Assembly: GCA_030144725.1 (NCBI GenBank)
Contig: JASKMD010000016.1
Span: forward strand, 797,075 to 861,074
Length of the DNA: 64,000 nt
Direction of reading: 5' to 3'
Origin: Haematococcus lacustris
Lineage: Eukaryota > Chlorophyta > Chlorophyceae > Chlamydomonadales > Haematococcaceae
Notes under the pieces: model-generated
Database searches by the model: none
What the model was told of the DNA's origin: nothing
The model's input: only the letters and a program-made list of their open reading frames with translations
Translations under genes and position numbers: made by a program
Shown here: positions 13,301 through 23,621 of the stretch, in pieces
How positions within the stretch are numbered: the stretch's first letter is position 1
How the letters are laid out: every line of letters begins with the position of its first letter

Positions 13301-16300
13301 AACTTTGGCGGGGCGTAGAAAGCGCGTTTTTGAGTTTTGGGCCACGCGGAGCATACCGCTGGATGCGCCTTGCAAAATGCCGTCGATTGGTGCAAAAATC
13401 AGGCCAAACGGCCAAGTCTAGGGTATCCTAGCCCTCTTCAAAGTTTGGACCTATTAGCTGAGGTTAAGGACTTTAAATGTCACTGGAGTGAGCTGTAACT
13501 CGGTAGGCAGATGCGTTGTAGTACAGGCTACACGGTGCAACTTGTTTCATAGCCATCCGCAAAGTGGTTGCAAAGTTATAGGGGGGAGAGCGGAGCATGT
13601 CAGGTGTGGGTCACCTGGGGTGAGGCCCCTGGGTGCACTGGTGCAAGGCTGAGGTGTGGTGGTGACTAGTTGGAGCCAAAGGGCGAGCCCAAGGATGTGT
13701 TAGGGAAGTGACCCTAACGTGTTAGGGTGGCCACCCTAACACCCCAGGGTTAGGGTGAGGAGGCTAACACCCCAGGGTGAGGGTGAGCTCACCCTAACAC
13801 CCCAGGGTGAAGGGCCAACCCTGCAGCCTGGGGGCTCCACCCAAACCGTGGCAACGTTGGGCTAGGGTCTAGGGCTTAAGGGTAGGGTTAGGGTTAGGGT
13901 TGGGGGCTTGGGTGTGGAGGTGGGTTTAGGGTCAGCAACCTAACACCTCAGGGTTTAGCTATAACCTTAACACCTGTTGCTGCCTCCACAGTTTATGCCA
14001 TATCTTTTCACTGGCTGCATGGAATAATTTCAAATTTGGCTTGCATGGCTCCTGGCCTCCATGCGCGCCTCGGGCGGGCCGGGCTGAGAGTGAGGTCCCT
14101 CGCGCGTCACACTTGTGCGCGTCTCCACATGTGTACCTCCCTCACACACGGGCTACCCCCCTTGGACCCACTTGCGCCGTCCACCCCCGGGCCTCCCGCG
14201 TCGCCATGACACGTGGCAACGTCCAGCGAGCCGCAGCAGCGGGGTTCGACTCGCGCCAGGCGCAGAATTTTTTAATACCTCGGAGCCATCTCACTCAAGT
14301 GTGACTTTCGGACCGCCCCGCGCCGGTCCAAGGGTCGTGACGGGGCCCGGGGGTGCCGGCCGGTCACCCGAGGTCACGGCTCGCGCGTGGAGCCAGTCCC
14401 GTGCGCGCCACCCAGCCTGGCACACCCCCACCCACCAAGGGGGGTCACCCACGTAGGTGAACCCCCCCGCCCCCTGCTCAGCTCAGCCTGAAACTCGGTG
14501 CGTAGCTCCCTCTCACCTCCCCCATGGCACCGCACTAGGTGTGGCTCACCTCCCCACGCCCCTTGCCCGCCTTGTGCCCCCCTCAGCCTGGCTCAGTGCC
14601 CACGCCAAACTTTGGCGGGGCGTAGAAAGCGCGTTTTTGAGTTTTGGGCCACGCGGAGCATACCGCTGGATGCGCCTTGCAAAATGCCGTCGATTGGTGC
14701 AAAAATCAGGCCAAACGGCCAAGTCTAGGGTATCCTAGCCCTCTTCAAAGTTTGGACCTATTAGCTGAGGTTAAGGACTTTAAATGTCACTGGAGTGAGC
14801 TGTAACTCGGTAGGCAGATGCGTTGTAGTACAGGCTACACGGTGCAACTTGTTTCATAGCCATCCGCAAAGTGGTTGCAAAGTTATAGGGGGGAGAGCGG
14901 AGCATGTCAGGTGTGGGTCACCTGGGGTGAGGCCCCTGGGTGCACTGGTGCAAGGCTGAGGTGTGGTGGTGACTAGTTGGAGCCAAAGGGCGAGCCCAAG
15001 GATGTGTTAGGGAAGTGACCCTAACGTGTTAGGGTGGCCACCCTAACACCCCAGGGTTAGGGTGAGGAGGCTAACACCCCAGGGTGAGGGTGAGCTCACC
15101 CTAACACCCCAGGGTGAAGGGCCAACCCTGCAGCCTGGGGGCTCCACCCAAACCGTGGCAACGTTGGGCTAGGGTCTAGGGCTTAAGGGTAGGGTTAGGG
15201 TTAGGGTTGGGGGCTTGGGTGTGGAGGTGGGTTTAGGGTCAGCAACCTAACACCTCAGGGTTTAGCTATAACCTTAACACCTGTTGCTGCCTCCACAGTT
15301 TATGCCATATCTTTTCACTGGCTGCATGGAATAATTTCAAATTTGGCTTGCATGGCTCCTGGCCTCCATGCGCGCCTCGGGCGGGCCGGGCTGAGAGTGA
15401 GGTCCCTCGCGCGTCACACTTGTGCGCGTCTCCACATGTGTACCTCCCTCACACACGGGCTACCCCCCTTGGACCCACTTGCGCCGTCCACCCCCGGGCC
15501 TCCCGCGTCGCCATGACACGTGGCAACGTCCAGCGAGCCGCAGCAGCGGGGTTCGACTCGCGCCAGGCGCAGAATTTTTTAATACCTCGGAGCCATCTCA
15601 CTCAAGTGTGACTTTCGGACCGCCCCGCGCCGGTCCAAGGGCCGTGACGTGTCCCGGTAGTGCCGGCCGGTCACCCGAGGTCACGGCTCGCGCGCGGAGC
15701 CAGTCCCGTGCGCGCCACCCAGCCAGGCACACCCCCACCCTCACAAAGGGGGGTCACCCACGTAGGTGAACCCCCCCGCCCCCTGCTCGCCTCAGCCTGA
15801 AACTCGGTGCGTAGCTCCCTCTCACCTCCCTCATGGCACCGCACCAGGTGTGGCTCGCCTCCCCACCCGCCCTGCCCGCCTTGTGCCCCTCTCAGCCTGG
15901 CTCAGTGCACACGCCAAACTTTGGCGGGGCGTAGAGAGCGCGTTTTTGAGTTTTGGGCCACGCGGAGCATACCGCTGGATGCGCCTTGCAAAATGCCGTC
16001 GATTGGTGCAAAAATCAGGCCAAACGGCCAAGTCTAGGGTATCCTAGCCCTGTTCAAAGTTTGGACCTATTGGCTGAGGTCAAGGACCTTGAATGTCACT
16101 GGAGTGAGCTGTTACTTTGCAAGCTGCTAGGTTGGACCACAAGCTACACGGTGCAATTTGTTTCACAGCCATCCGCCAAGTGGCTGCAAAGTTATGGGGG
16201 GGAGAGCGGAGCATGTCAGGTGTGGGTCACATGCCAGGGTCTCAAGCCAGACCCATGTCAAGGTTGCACCCCATACGATTTTTTGCGGGGGATGGGGTCT

Positions 16301-19300
16301 AGAGGCTAAGGGTAGATGGTGGGCAAAGTTTGGGCATAAGGGGTGGAGGTCGGTTAGGGGCCATTCCCTAACCATGGTTAGGGATTGAACCCAAACTCAT
16401 GGTTAGTGTGTGAACCTAAACTAGTTGGGGTGCAACCCCTAACGATTTTTTGCGTGGGATGGGTTCTAGAGGATAAGGGCGGAGGGTGGGCAAAGTTTGG
16501 GCTTAGGGTGTGGGGTTTGGGTTAGGGTTTGTGCACTAACTCATGGTTTGGGTTAGGTTATAAACCCTTCCCCACCCTGGTGCCCTCACAGTTTCTGCCA
16601 TATCTTTTTACTGGCTGCATGGAATAACTTCAAATTTGGCTTGCATGGCTCCTGGCCTCCATGCGCGCCTCGGGCGGGCCGGGCTGAGAGTGAGGTCCCT
16701 CGCGCGTCACACTTGTGCGCGTCTCTCAGTGTGTCTCCCTCCCCCTCATGGGATAGCCCCCTTGCGCTCACTTTAGCCGCTGACCCCCGGGCCTCCCGCG
16801 ATGCCATGACACGTGGCAACGTCCCGCAGGCCGGAGCAGCGGGGTTCGACTCGCGCCAGGCGCAGAATAAATAAAAATGTCAGAGCCATCTCACTCAAGT
16901 GTGACTTTCGAAGCGCCCCGCGCCGGTCCAAGGGTCGTGACGGGGCCCGGGGGTGCCGGCCGGTCACCCGAGGTCACGGCTCGCGCGTGGAGCCAGTCCC
17001 GTGCGCGCCACCCAGCCTGGCACACCCCCACCCACCAAGGGGGGTCACCCACGTAGGTGAACCCCCCCGCCCCCTGCTCAGCTCAGCCTGAAACTCGGTG
17101 CGTAGCTCCCTCTCACCTCCCCCATGGCACCGCACTAGGTGTGGCTCACCTCCCCACGCCCCTTGCCCGCCTTGTGCCCCCCTCAGCCTGGCTCAGTGCC
17201 CACGCCAAACTTTGGCGGGGCGTAGAAAGCGCGTTTTTGAGTTTTGGGCCACGCGGAGCATACCGCTGGATGCGCCTTGCAAAATGCCGTCGATTGGTGC
17301 AAAAATCAGGCCAACCGGCCAAGTCTAGGGTATCCTAGCCCTCTTCAAAGTTTGGACCTATTAGCTGAGGTTAAGGACTTTAAATGTCACTGGAGTGAGC
17401 TGTAACTCGGTAGGCAGATGCGTTGTAGTACAGGCTACACGGTGCAACTTGTTTCATAGCCATCCGCAAAGTGGTTGCAAAGTTATAGGGGGGAGAGCGG
17501 AGCATGTCAGGTGTGGGTCACCTGGGGTGAGGCCCCTGGGTGCACTGGTGCAAGGCTGAGGTGTGGTGGTGACTAGTTGGAGCCAAAGGGCGAGCCCAAG
17601 GATGTGTTAGGGAAGTGACCCTAACGTGTTAGGGTGGCCACCCTAACACCCCAGGGTTAGGGTGAGGAGGCTAACACCCCAGGGTGAGGGTGAGCTCACC
17701 CTAACACCCCAGGGTGAAGGGCCAACCCTGCAGCCTGGGGGCTCCACCCAAACCGTGGCAACGTTGGGCTAGGGTCTAGGGCTTAAGGGTAGGGTTAGGG
17801 TTAGGGTTGGGGGCTTGGGTGTGGAGGTGGGTTTAGGGTCAGCAACCTAACACCTCAGGGTTTAGCTATAACCTTAACACCTGTTGCTGCCTCCACAGTT
17901 TATGCCATATCTTTTCACTGGCTGCATGGAATAATTTCAAATTTGGCTTGCATGGCTCCTGGCCTCCATGCGCGCCTCGGGCGGGCCGGGCTGAGAGTGA
18001 GGTCCCTCGCGCGTCACACTTGTGCGCGTCTCCACATGTGTACCTCCCTCACACACGGGCTACCCCCCTTGGACCCACTTGCGCCGTCCACCCCCGGGCC
18101 TCCCGCGTCGCCATGACACGTGGCAACGTCCAGCGAGCCGCAGCAGCGGGGTTCGACTCGCGCCAGGCGCAGAATTTTTTAATACCTCGGAGCCATCTCA
18201 CTCAAGTGTGACTTTCGGACCGCCCCGCGCCGGTCCAAGGGCCGTGACGTGTCCCGGTAGTGCCGGCCGGTCACCCGAGGTCACGGCTCGCGCGCGGAGC
18301 CAGTCCCGTGCGCGCCACCCAGCCAGGCACACCCCCACCCTCACAAAGGGGGGTCACCCACGTAGGTGAACCCCCCCGCCCCCTGCTCGCCTCAGCCTGA
18401 AACTCGGTGCGTAGCTCCCTCTCACCTCCCTCATGGCACCGCACCAGGTGTGGCTCGCCTCCCCACCCGCCCTGCCCGCCTTGTGCCCCTCTCAGCCTGG
18501 CTCAGTGCACACGCCAAACTTTGGCGGGGCGTAGAGAGCGCGTTTTTGAGTTTTGGGCCACGCGGAGCATACCGCTGGATGCGCCTTGCAAAATGCCGTC
18601 GATTGGTGCAAAAATCAGGCCAAACGGCCAAGTCTAGGGTATCCTAGCCCTGTTCAAAGTTTGGACCTATTGGCTGAGGTCAAGGACCTTGAATGTCACT
18701 GGAGTGAGCTGTTACTTTGCAAGCTGCTAGGCTGGACCACAAGCTACACGGTGCAACTTGTTTCACAGCCATCCGCCAAGTGGCTGCAAAGTTATGGGGG
18801 GGAGAGCGGAGCATGTCAGGTGTGGGTCACATGCCAGGGTCTCAAGCCAGACCCATGTCAAGGTTGCACCCCATACGATTTTTTGCGGGGGATGGGGTCT
18901 AGAGGCTAAGGGTAGATGGTGGGCAAAGTTTGGGCATAAGGGGTGGAGGTCGGTTAGGGGCCATTCCCTAACCATGGTTAGGGATTGAACCCAAACTCAT
19001 GGTTAGTGTGTGAACCTAAACTAGTTGGGGTGCAACCCCTAACGATTTTTTGCGTGGGATGGGTTCTAGAGGATAAGGGCGGAGGGTGGGCAAAGTTTGG
19101 GCTTAGGGTGTGGGGTTTGGGTTAGGGTTTGTGCACTAACTCATGGTTTGGGTTAGGTTATAAACCCTTCCCCACCCTGGTGCCCTCACAGTTTCTGCCA
19201 TATCTTTTTACTGGCTGCATGGAATAACTTCAAATTTGGCTTGCATGGCTCCTGGCCTCCATGCGCGCCTCGGGCGGGCCGGGCTGAGAGTGAGGTCCCT

Positions 19301-20343
19301 CGCGCGTCACACTTGTGCGCGTCTCTCAGTGTGTCTCCCTCCCCCTCATGGGATAGCCCCCTTGCGCTCACTTTAGCCGCTGACCCCCGGGCCTCCCGCG
19401 ATGCCATGACACGTGGCAACGTCCCGCAGGCCGGAGCAGCGGGGTTCGACTCGCGCCAGGCGCAGAATAAATAAAAATGTCAGAGCCATCTCACTCAAGT
19501 GTGACTTTCGAAGCGCCCCGCGCCGGTCCAAGGGTCGTGACGGGGCCCGGGGGTGCCGGCCGGTCACCCGAGGTCACGGCTCGCGCGTGGAGCCAGTCCC
19601 GTGCGCGCCACCCAGCCTGGCACACCCCCACCCACCAAGGGGGGTCACCCACGTAGGTGAACCCCCCCGCCCCCTGCTCAGCTCAGCCTGAAACTCGGTG
19701 CGTAGCTCCCTCTCACCTCCCCCATGGCACCGCACTAGGTGTGGCTCACCTCCCCACGCCCCTTGCCCGCCTTGTGCCCCCCTCAGCCTGGCTCAGTGCC
19801 CACGCCAAACTTTGGCGGGGCGTAGAAAGCGCGTTTTTGAGTTTTGGGCCACGCGGAGCATACCGCTGGATGCGCCTTGCAAAATGCCGTCGATTGGTGC
19901 AAAAATCAGGCCAAACGGCCAAGTCTAGGGTATCCTAGCCCTGTTCAAAGTTTGGACCTATTGGCTGAGGTCAAGGACCTTGAATGTCACTGGAGTGAGC
20001 TGTTACTTTGCAAGCTGCTAGGCTGGACCACAAGCTACACGGTGCAACTTGTTTCACAGCCATCCGCCAAGTGGCTGCAAAGTTATGGGGGGGAGAGCGG
20101 AGCATGTCAGGTGTGGGTCACATGCCAGGGTCTCAAGCCAGACCCATGTCAAGGTTGCACCCCATACGATTTTTTGCGGGGGATGGGGTCTAGAGGCTAA
20201 GGGTAGATGGTGGGCAAAGTTTGGGCATAAGGGGTGGAGGTCGGTTAGGGGCCATTCCCTAACCATGGTTAGGGATTGAACCCAAACTCATGGTTAGTGT
20301 GTGAACCTAAACTAGTTGGGGTGCAACCCCTAACGATTTTTTG

Positions 20344-20843
20344 NNNNNNNNNNNNNNNNNNNNNNNNNNNNNNNNNNNNNNNNNNNNNNNNNNNNNNNNN
20401 NNNNNNNNNNNNNNNNNNNNNNNNNNNNNNNNNNNNNNNNNNNNNNNNNNNNNNNNNNNNNNNNNNNNNNNNNNNNNNNNNNNNNNNNNNNNNNNNNNNN
20501 NNNNNNNNNNNNNNNNNNNNNNNNNNNNNNNNNNNNNNNNNNNNNNNNNNNNNNNNNNNNNNNNNNNNNNNNNNNNNNNNNNNNNNNNNNNNNNNNNNNN
20601 NNNNNNNNNNNNNNNNNNNNNNNNNNNNNNNNNNNNNNNNNNNNNNNNNNNNNNNNNNNNNNNNNNNNNNNNNNNNNNNNNNNNNNNNNNNNNNNNNNNN
20701 NNNNNNNNNNNNNNNNNNNNNNNNNNNNNNNNNNNNNNNNNNNNNNNNNNNNNNNNNNNNNNNNNNNNNNNNNNNNNNNNNNNNNNNNNNNNNNNNNNNN
20801 NNNNNNNNNNNNNNNNNNNNNNNNNNNNNNNNNNNNNNNNNNN
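20344..20843. other. Assembly gap (500 N)
   Basis: Exactly 500 N, the usual placeholder for a gap of unknown size. It lies at the right edge of the satellite array, so the array is probably longer than shown. Reading frames through it are meaningless. Confidence 1.
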
Positions 20844-20987
20844 ACTGCTGCTCCAGAAAAGCCTTCGGCACAGACAAGCATACCCAGCAACCTTGCTGCG
20901 GTAATATCTCACAGCCCACCAGCTGTGATACCTCAAGGATGGAACAAACCACATAGTGCACCTTCTACGGTGCCAGCCAAACAGAGG
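20844..20987. other. Short unassigned stretch between gap and 114-bp repeats
   Basis: No gene or recognised repeat. By position it is probably 5' sequence of the plus-strand host LINE, whose 114-bp repeats begin just to its right; this is inference. Confidence 0.4.
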
Positions 20988-21193
20988 CTGACAAGAGACA
21001 AGCCGACCTGCCTTACTACCACCTGCCAGCCCTGACCGCCACAGGTTGGCATGACCAGCCAGCTGACACAGAGACGCAATATTCACAAGCTGCCATGCAG
21101 GCTGACATGCAACATGCCGCTCAGCCCCACCACCACCTGCCAGCCCTGACCGCTGCAGGTTGGCATGACCAGCCAGCTGTCACAGAGACGCAA
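20988..21193 (+). repeat. Severed left part of the 114-bp (38-aa) repeat array of the host LINE
   Basis: Just under two copies of the 114-bp repeat found again at 38919-40130. The reading frame through these copies (Q-A-D-M-Q-H-A-A-Q-P-H-H-H ...) ends on CAA at 21191-21193. It would resume in the same frame at 38935 if the minus-strand LINE and one target duplication were removed. The first copy is diverged. I read this as the 5' end of the plus-strand LINE, separated from its body by the nested insertion. Confidence 0.75.
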
Positions 21194-21340
21194 GAAGAAG
21201 AAGAAGAAGAAGAAGACTACGCCGGTATTCACCGGCGTGCATTAAGGGAGGAGCAGCCGCCTGGGGCGCGGCCTGCTCCCACCATCAAGCTCGAGAAGTA
21301 ACCGACCCCCTACCCCCCCCCCTTTCTAGTAGCTCTAAGT
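21194..21340 (-). other. 3' untranslated end and (CTT)n tail of the inner LINE
   Basis: In element sense this follows the TAG stop at 21343-21341 and contains GATGGTGGGAGCAGGCCG, shared with the host LINE 3' end near 52290. It then has a hairpin and finishes in a CTT-repeat tail at 21194-21215. Dualen-type LINEs end in short tandem repeats rather than poly(A), and this fits. Confidence 0.85.
21219..21238 (-). promoter_or_regulatory. 3'-terminal RNA hairpin of the inner LINE
   Basis: ACGCCGGT-loop-ACCGGCGT, a perfect 8-bp stem with a 4-base loop, a few bases before the tail. The same position holds a hairpin in the two other copies (52332-52351, 61236-61255). It is a candidate recognition element for the reverse transcriptase during target-primed reverse transcription. 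Confidence 0.75.
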
Positions 21341-23372
21341 CTATAGCTTGTTTTTGGCAATGGTGTGGGCTGCTTCTGCTGCATGTCTCGTGAGCTTGTT
21401 TAGTAGTTTTGTGGCGTTGGTTTGAGTGACCCCAAGGGCTATGAGGTGTTGACGTGTGTGTGTTTCATAGGTAATACCGCCTATACCCAGTAGGATTGGT
21501 CTGATCTCGACCATGTGGCCTATCTTGCGCATGGTGTGTGCCAGTTTTGTGTGTTGGTTCAGGGCCTTGTCCAGTTGCTCCATCCACCTCGAGTCCGCAC
21601 AGTATTTAATTTCTATGATGGTGATCCGTTTAGTGGCTTTGCCGCGTTTGCCCGTCTTCCTTTGTGGCGCCACCATGATTATGTCCGGTCTGGTAGTGTT
21701 TTTGGTTGCTGTTGGTTTCATGCCGAGTGCCCGTAGCGTGGTGTGTAGTGTGTCGTTAGGGAGGTCAAGGTTTTCTCTAGCGCCCTTCTCCCAGCTGCCG
21801 GTGTCCGCAAACCGGATGCATCCGCCCAGGGTTCCTTTGCTGATGGCTTTGGCGATGAGGCGGCCAGCTCCGTTGTGCCTTTCTTGCACGAGTGGCAGGG
21901 TCTCGCTGCAGCCCGAGAGCAGGTGTGTGGCACTGTCGGCCTCCCCACAGAGGGGGCAGCGGTCGTCTGTCGCCTGCTTCCAGCGCATAGCTAGTTTTTG
22001 GTTGTATAGTCCTCCGGTACGGTAGAGTAGGGCGGTCCTTTGCGCGGGGATGGAGATGGTCGCATCGGTCATCACTCTTTCGCCCGCTCCTTTTGCCGCG
22101 GCTTTGGTGATATCTTGGGTCATCTGGTAGTAAATGCTGTCTTGGTTGGCGAGGCCTAGCTTGTGCTTGCTGTGCATGTGTGCTCGTACGCTGTGTCGGA
22201 AGTCCGGCAGTGGGGCGAGGTTTTCGCCGTCGGTCCCGTTGTTTAGCCAGATACCCCTCTCCTTGGGTGTGGTCGGGTGGTACTCTAGTGTGTTTGCCTT
22301 CTCCGGGTGTAGCGCTGCATGTTTAGCAAGGGCATCAGCGCCTTCGTTGCCGATGATGCCCGAGTGGGCCCGGACCTTGTAGAATTGGGTCGTGACGGGG
22401 CTGTCGATGATGAGGGTGGCGATTTCCGTCAGGATGTCGTTGTGTCTATGACTGATGAGGGACATCGGGTTAGCCAGGGCTCGGCGGATCTGATAGAGAG
22501 AGCATAGGCTATCGGTGGCGATGCGTCTGGCCCCCGCTTTGAGTGCCGCGTGTATCGCTGTGAGTTCTGCCTTGTTGATGGTGTTGTTTTCTAGGTCGTT
22601 CATCGCAATGGTAAGTAGGGCGTTGCTTTCCGGGATATAGACCCCCGCCCCGACGCGCGCCGGGTCTGGCTCGGATGTCTTAATGCAGCTACCGTCAGTG
22701 TACGCTACTGTGGTCCATTCGGTGATGGCCATCCGTGGTAGCGTGGTGGAGTGGTGTGTGAGTTGGTGTTGGCTGCGTGTGTGCCCCAGCGTGGGTAGAG
22801 TCCTGTCGAGCGGGAGGCGGAGGTGCTGTTTGTGGCCACTCGGGAGAGTGGCTGGCTGTTTTTGATTGTGGGGTCTGCGAAGGAGAGGGTGTGTCTCCCT
22901 GTCCGGGTGTAGGGCAGTGGCTGTGCTAGCCATCCATCCTTGTGGGTTGCCTTTCGTGGTGAGTAGTTGCCCTGCCTCATTCCATATGACGTAGACGAGG
23001 AGGGTGGCGTGTTTGCCGAGTTTGGAGCAGTTGGTATTGTTGAGGGGTATGCTGGCCAGGTGCTGGCAGTACTCTGGGTACCGTCTCAAGGTGTCAATGT
23101 GCTTGGGGTAAGAGATGCCCTTTTTTCCAGGGATCAACATGATGGTGGCCATGGCCTCCTCCTGGTGTGCTGAGTGTATAGCATGGTTGACGCATTTCAG
23201 GGCCACCGCATCATCGGCTGGTACATTCCATGTGGATAGCCCAGTGTGACGTACAAGTAGGCAGTTGTGGTGTGCACCAAAGGCCGTGTCATTGATGTCG
23301 GGGCTCCAGTAGGTAGTGGTTTCCGGTCTAACTGTGAGTGGATCAGCCCATCTTTGGACGGTACTTGGAAAG
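21341..23372 (-). pseudogene. Inner LINE polyprotein, C-terminal piece: RNase H, CCHC knuckle, restriction-like endonuclease
   Basis: Continuous frame from the Copia junction at 23372 to TAG at 21341. The region after the junction matches the host LINE near residue 1985 of its long frame. Visible domains are an RNase H with the D-G-S-C and K-A-E-L-T motifs and a G-N-E-G-A-D-A-L-A-K ending, then C-P-L-C...H...C, then R-P-D-I and I-I-E-I-K-Y, the PD...ExK signature of the restriction-like endonuclease of R2-type LINEs. No stop or frameshift is visible in this piece. The GTG at 23206 that could open it is not a real start, because the frame continues upstream to the insertion point. These domains would degrade the RNA strand and nick target DNA. 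Confidence 0.9.
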
Positions 23373-23538
23373 TGTTAGCAGCGAGACCCAAGAAGATGAG
23401 CGAGCACTCCACGAACCCAACAGTGAAGAACTCTACCCAGAGCAAAAGCTAAGATGGGTCTCACACATAGTTCAAAGACAAACTATAAACGCTATAAGGG
23501 ACTGGCTGACATGCCTGAGACACAGCTTGTCTTCAACA
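23373..23538 (-). repeat. Copia 3' LTR
   Basis: 166 bp, TGTTAGCAGC at the left end and CTTCAACA at the right end on the plus strand. It matches 28080-28245 base for base by eye. It is short for a Copia LTR. Confidence 0.96.
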
Positions 23539-23547
23539 CTCCCACTC
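23539..23547 (-). promoter_or_regulatory. Copia polypurine tract
   Basis: GAGTGGGAG on the minus strand directly abuts the 3' LTR, the expected position for the plus-strand primer. It is short but purely purine apart from one T. Confidence 0.7.
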
Positions 23548-23621
23548 AGACAGTCACTTAACCCTCACACAAGGACAAACCCAGACCAGAGACCTTGACC
23601 AGAGACACTTCAGGAACAAGG

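Larger units (their letters stand above)
1..20343. repeat. Long-period satellite array (about 1.3-kb units, subtypes A and B)
   Basis: Head-to-tail tandem array entering from the left edge and running into the first gap. Unit starts, taken at a fixed internal landmark, are 1, 1292, 2583, 3874, 5165, 6456, 7765, 9056, 10365, 11674, 12965, 14272, 15581, 16872, 18181 and 19472; the last unit is cut by the gap. Spacing is 1291 bp for A units and 1307-1309 bp for B units. Copies of a subtype are nearly identical by eye. The short reading frames in each unit repeat with it, overlap on both strands and resemble no protein I know, so I treat the array as non-coding. The TTAGGG/CCCTAA-like motifs point to subtelomeric satellite DNA; that location is an inference. 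Confidence 0.97.
6456..20343. repeat. Interspersed A and B satellite units
   Basis: Unit order from 6456 is B, A, B, B, A, B, B, A, B, A, A (last partial). B units differ from A over roughly unit positions 472-990, where a segment rich in GTTAGGG and CCCTAAC replaces the A segment, and again in the GC-rich junction after it. The junction segment at the start of a unit follows the type of the preceding unit, so the exchange boundary lies in the invariant core. The exception is the unit at 14272, whose junction changes from B to A sequence near 14330; this is a visible recombination or conversion breakpoint. Confidence 0.9.

Noticed and set aside
20269..21086. Long frames across the first gap
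   Set aside because: They are made almost wholly of N; likewise those across 61268-61767.
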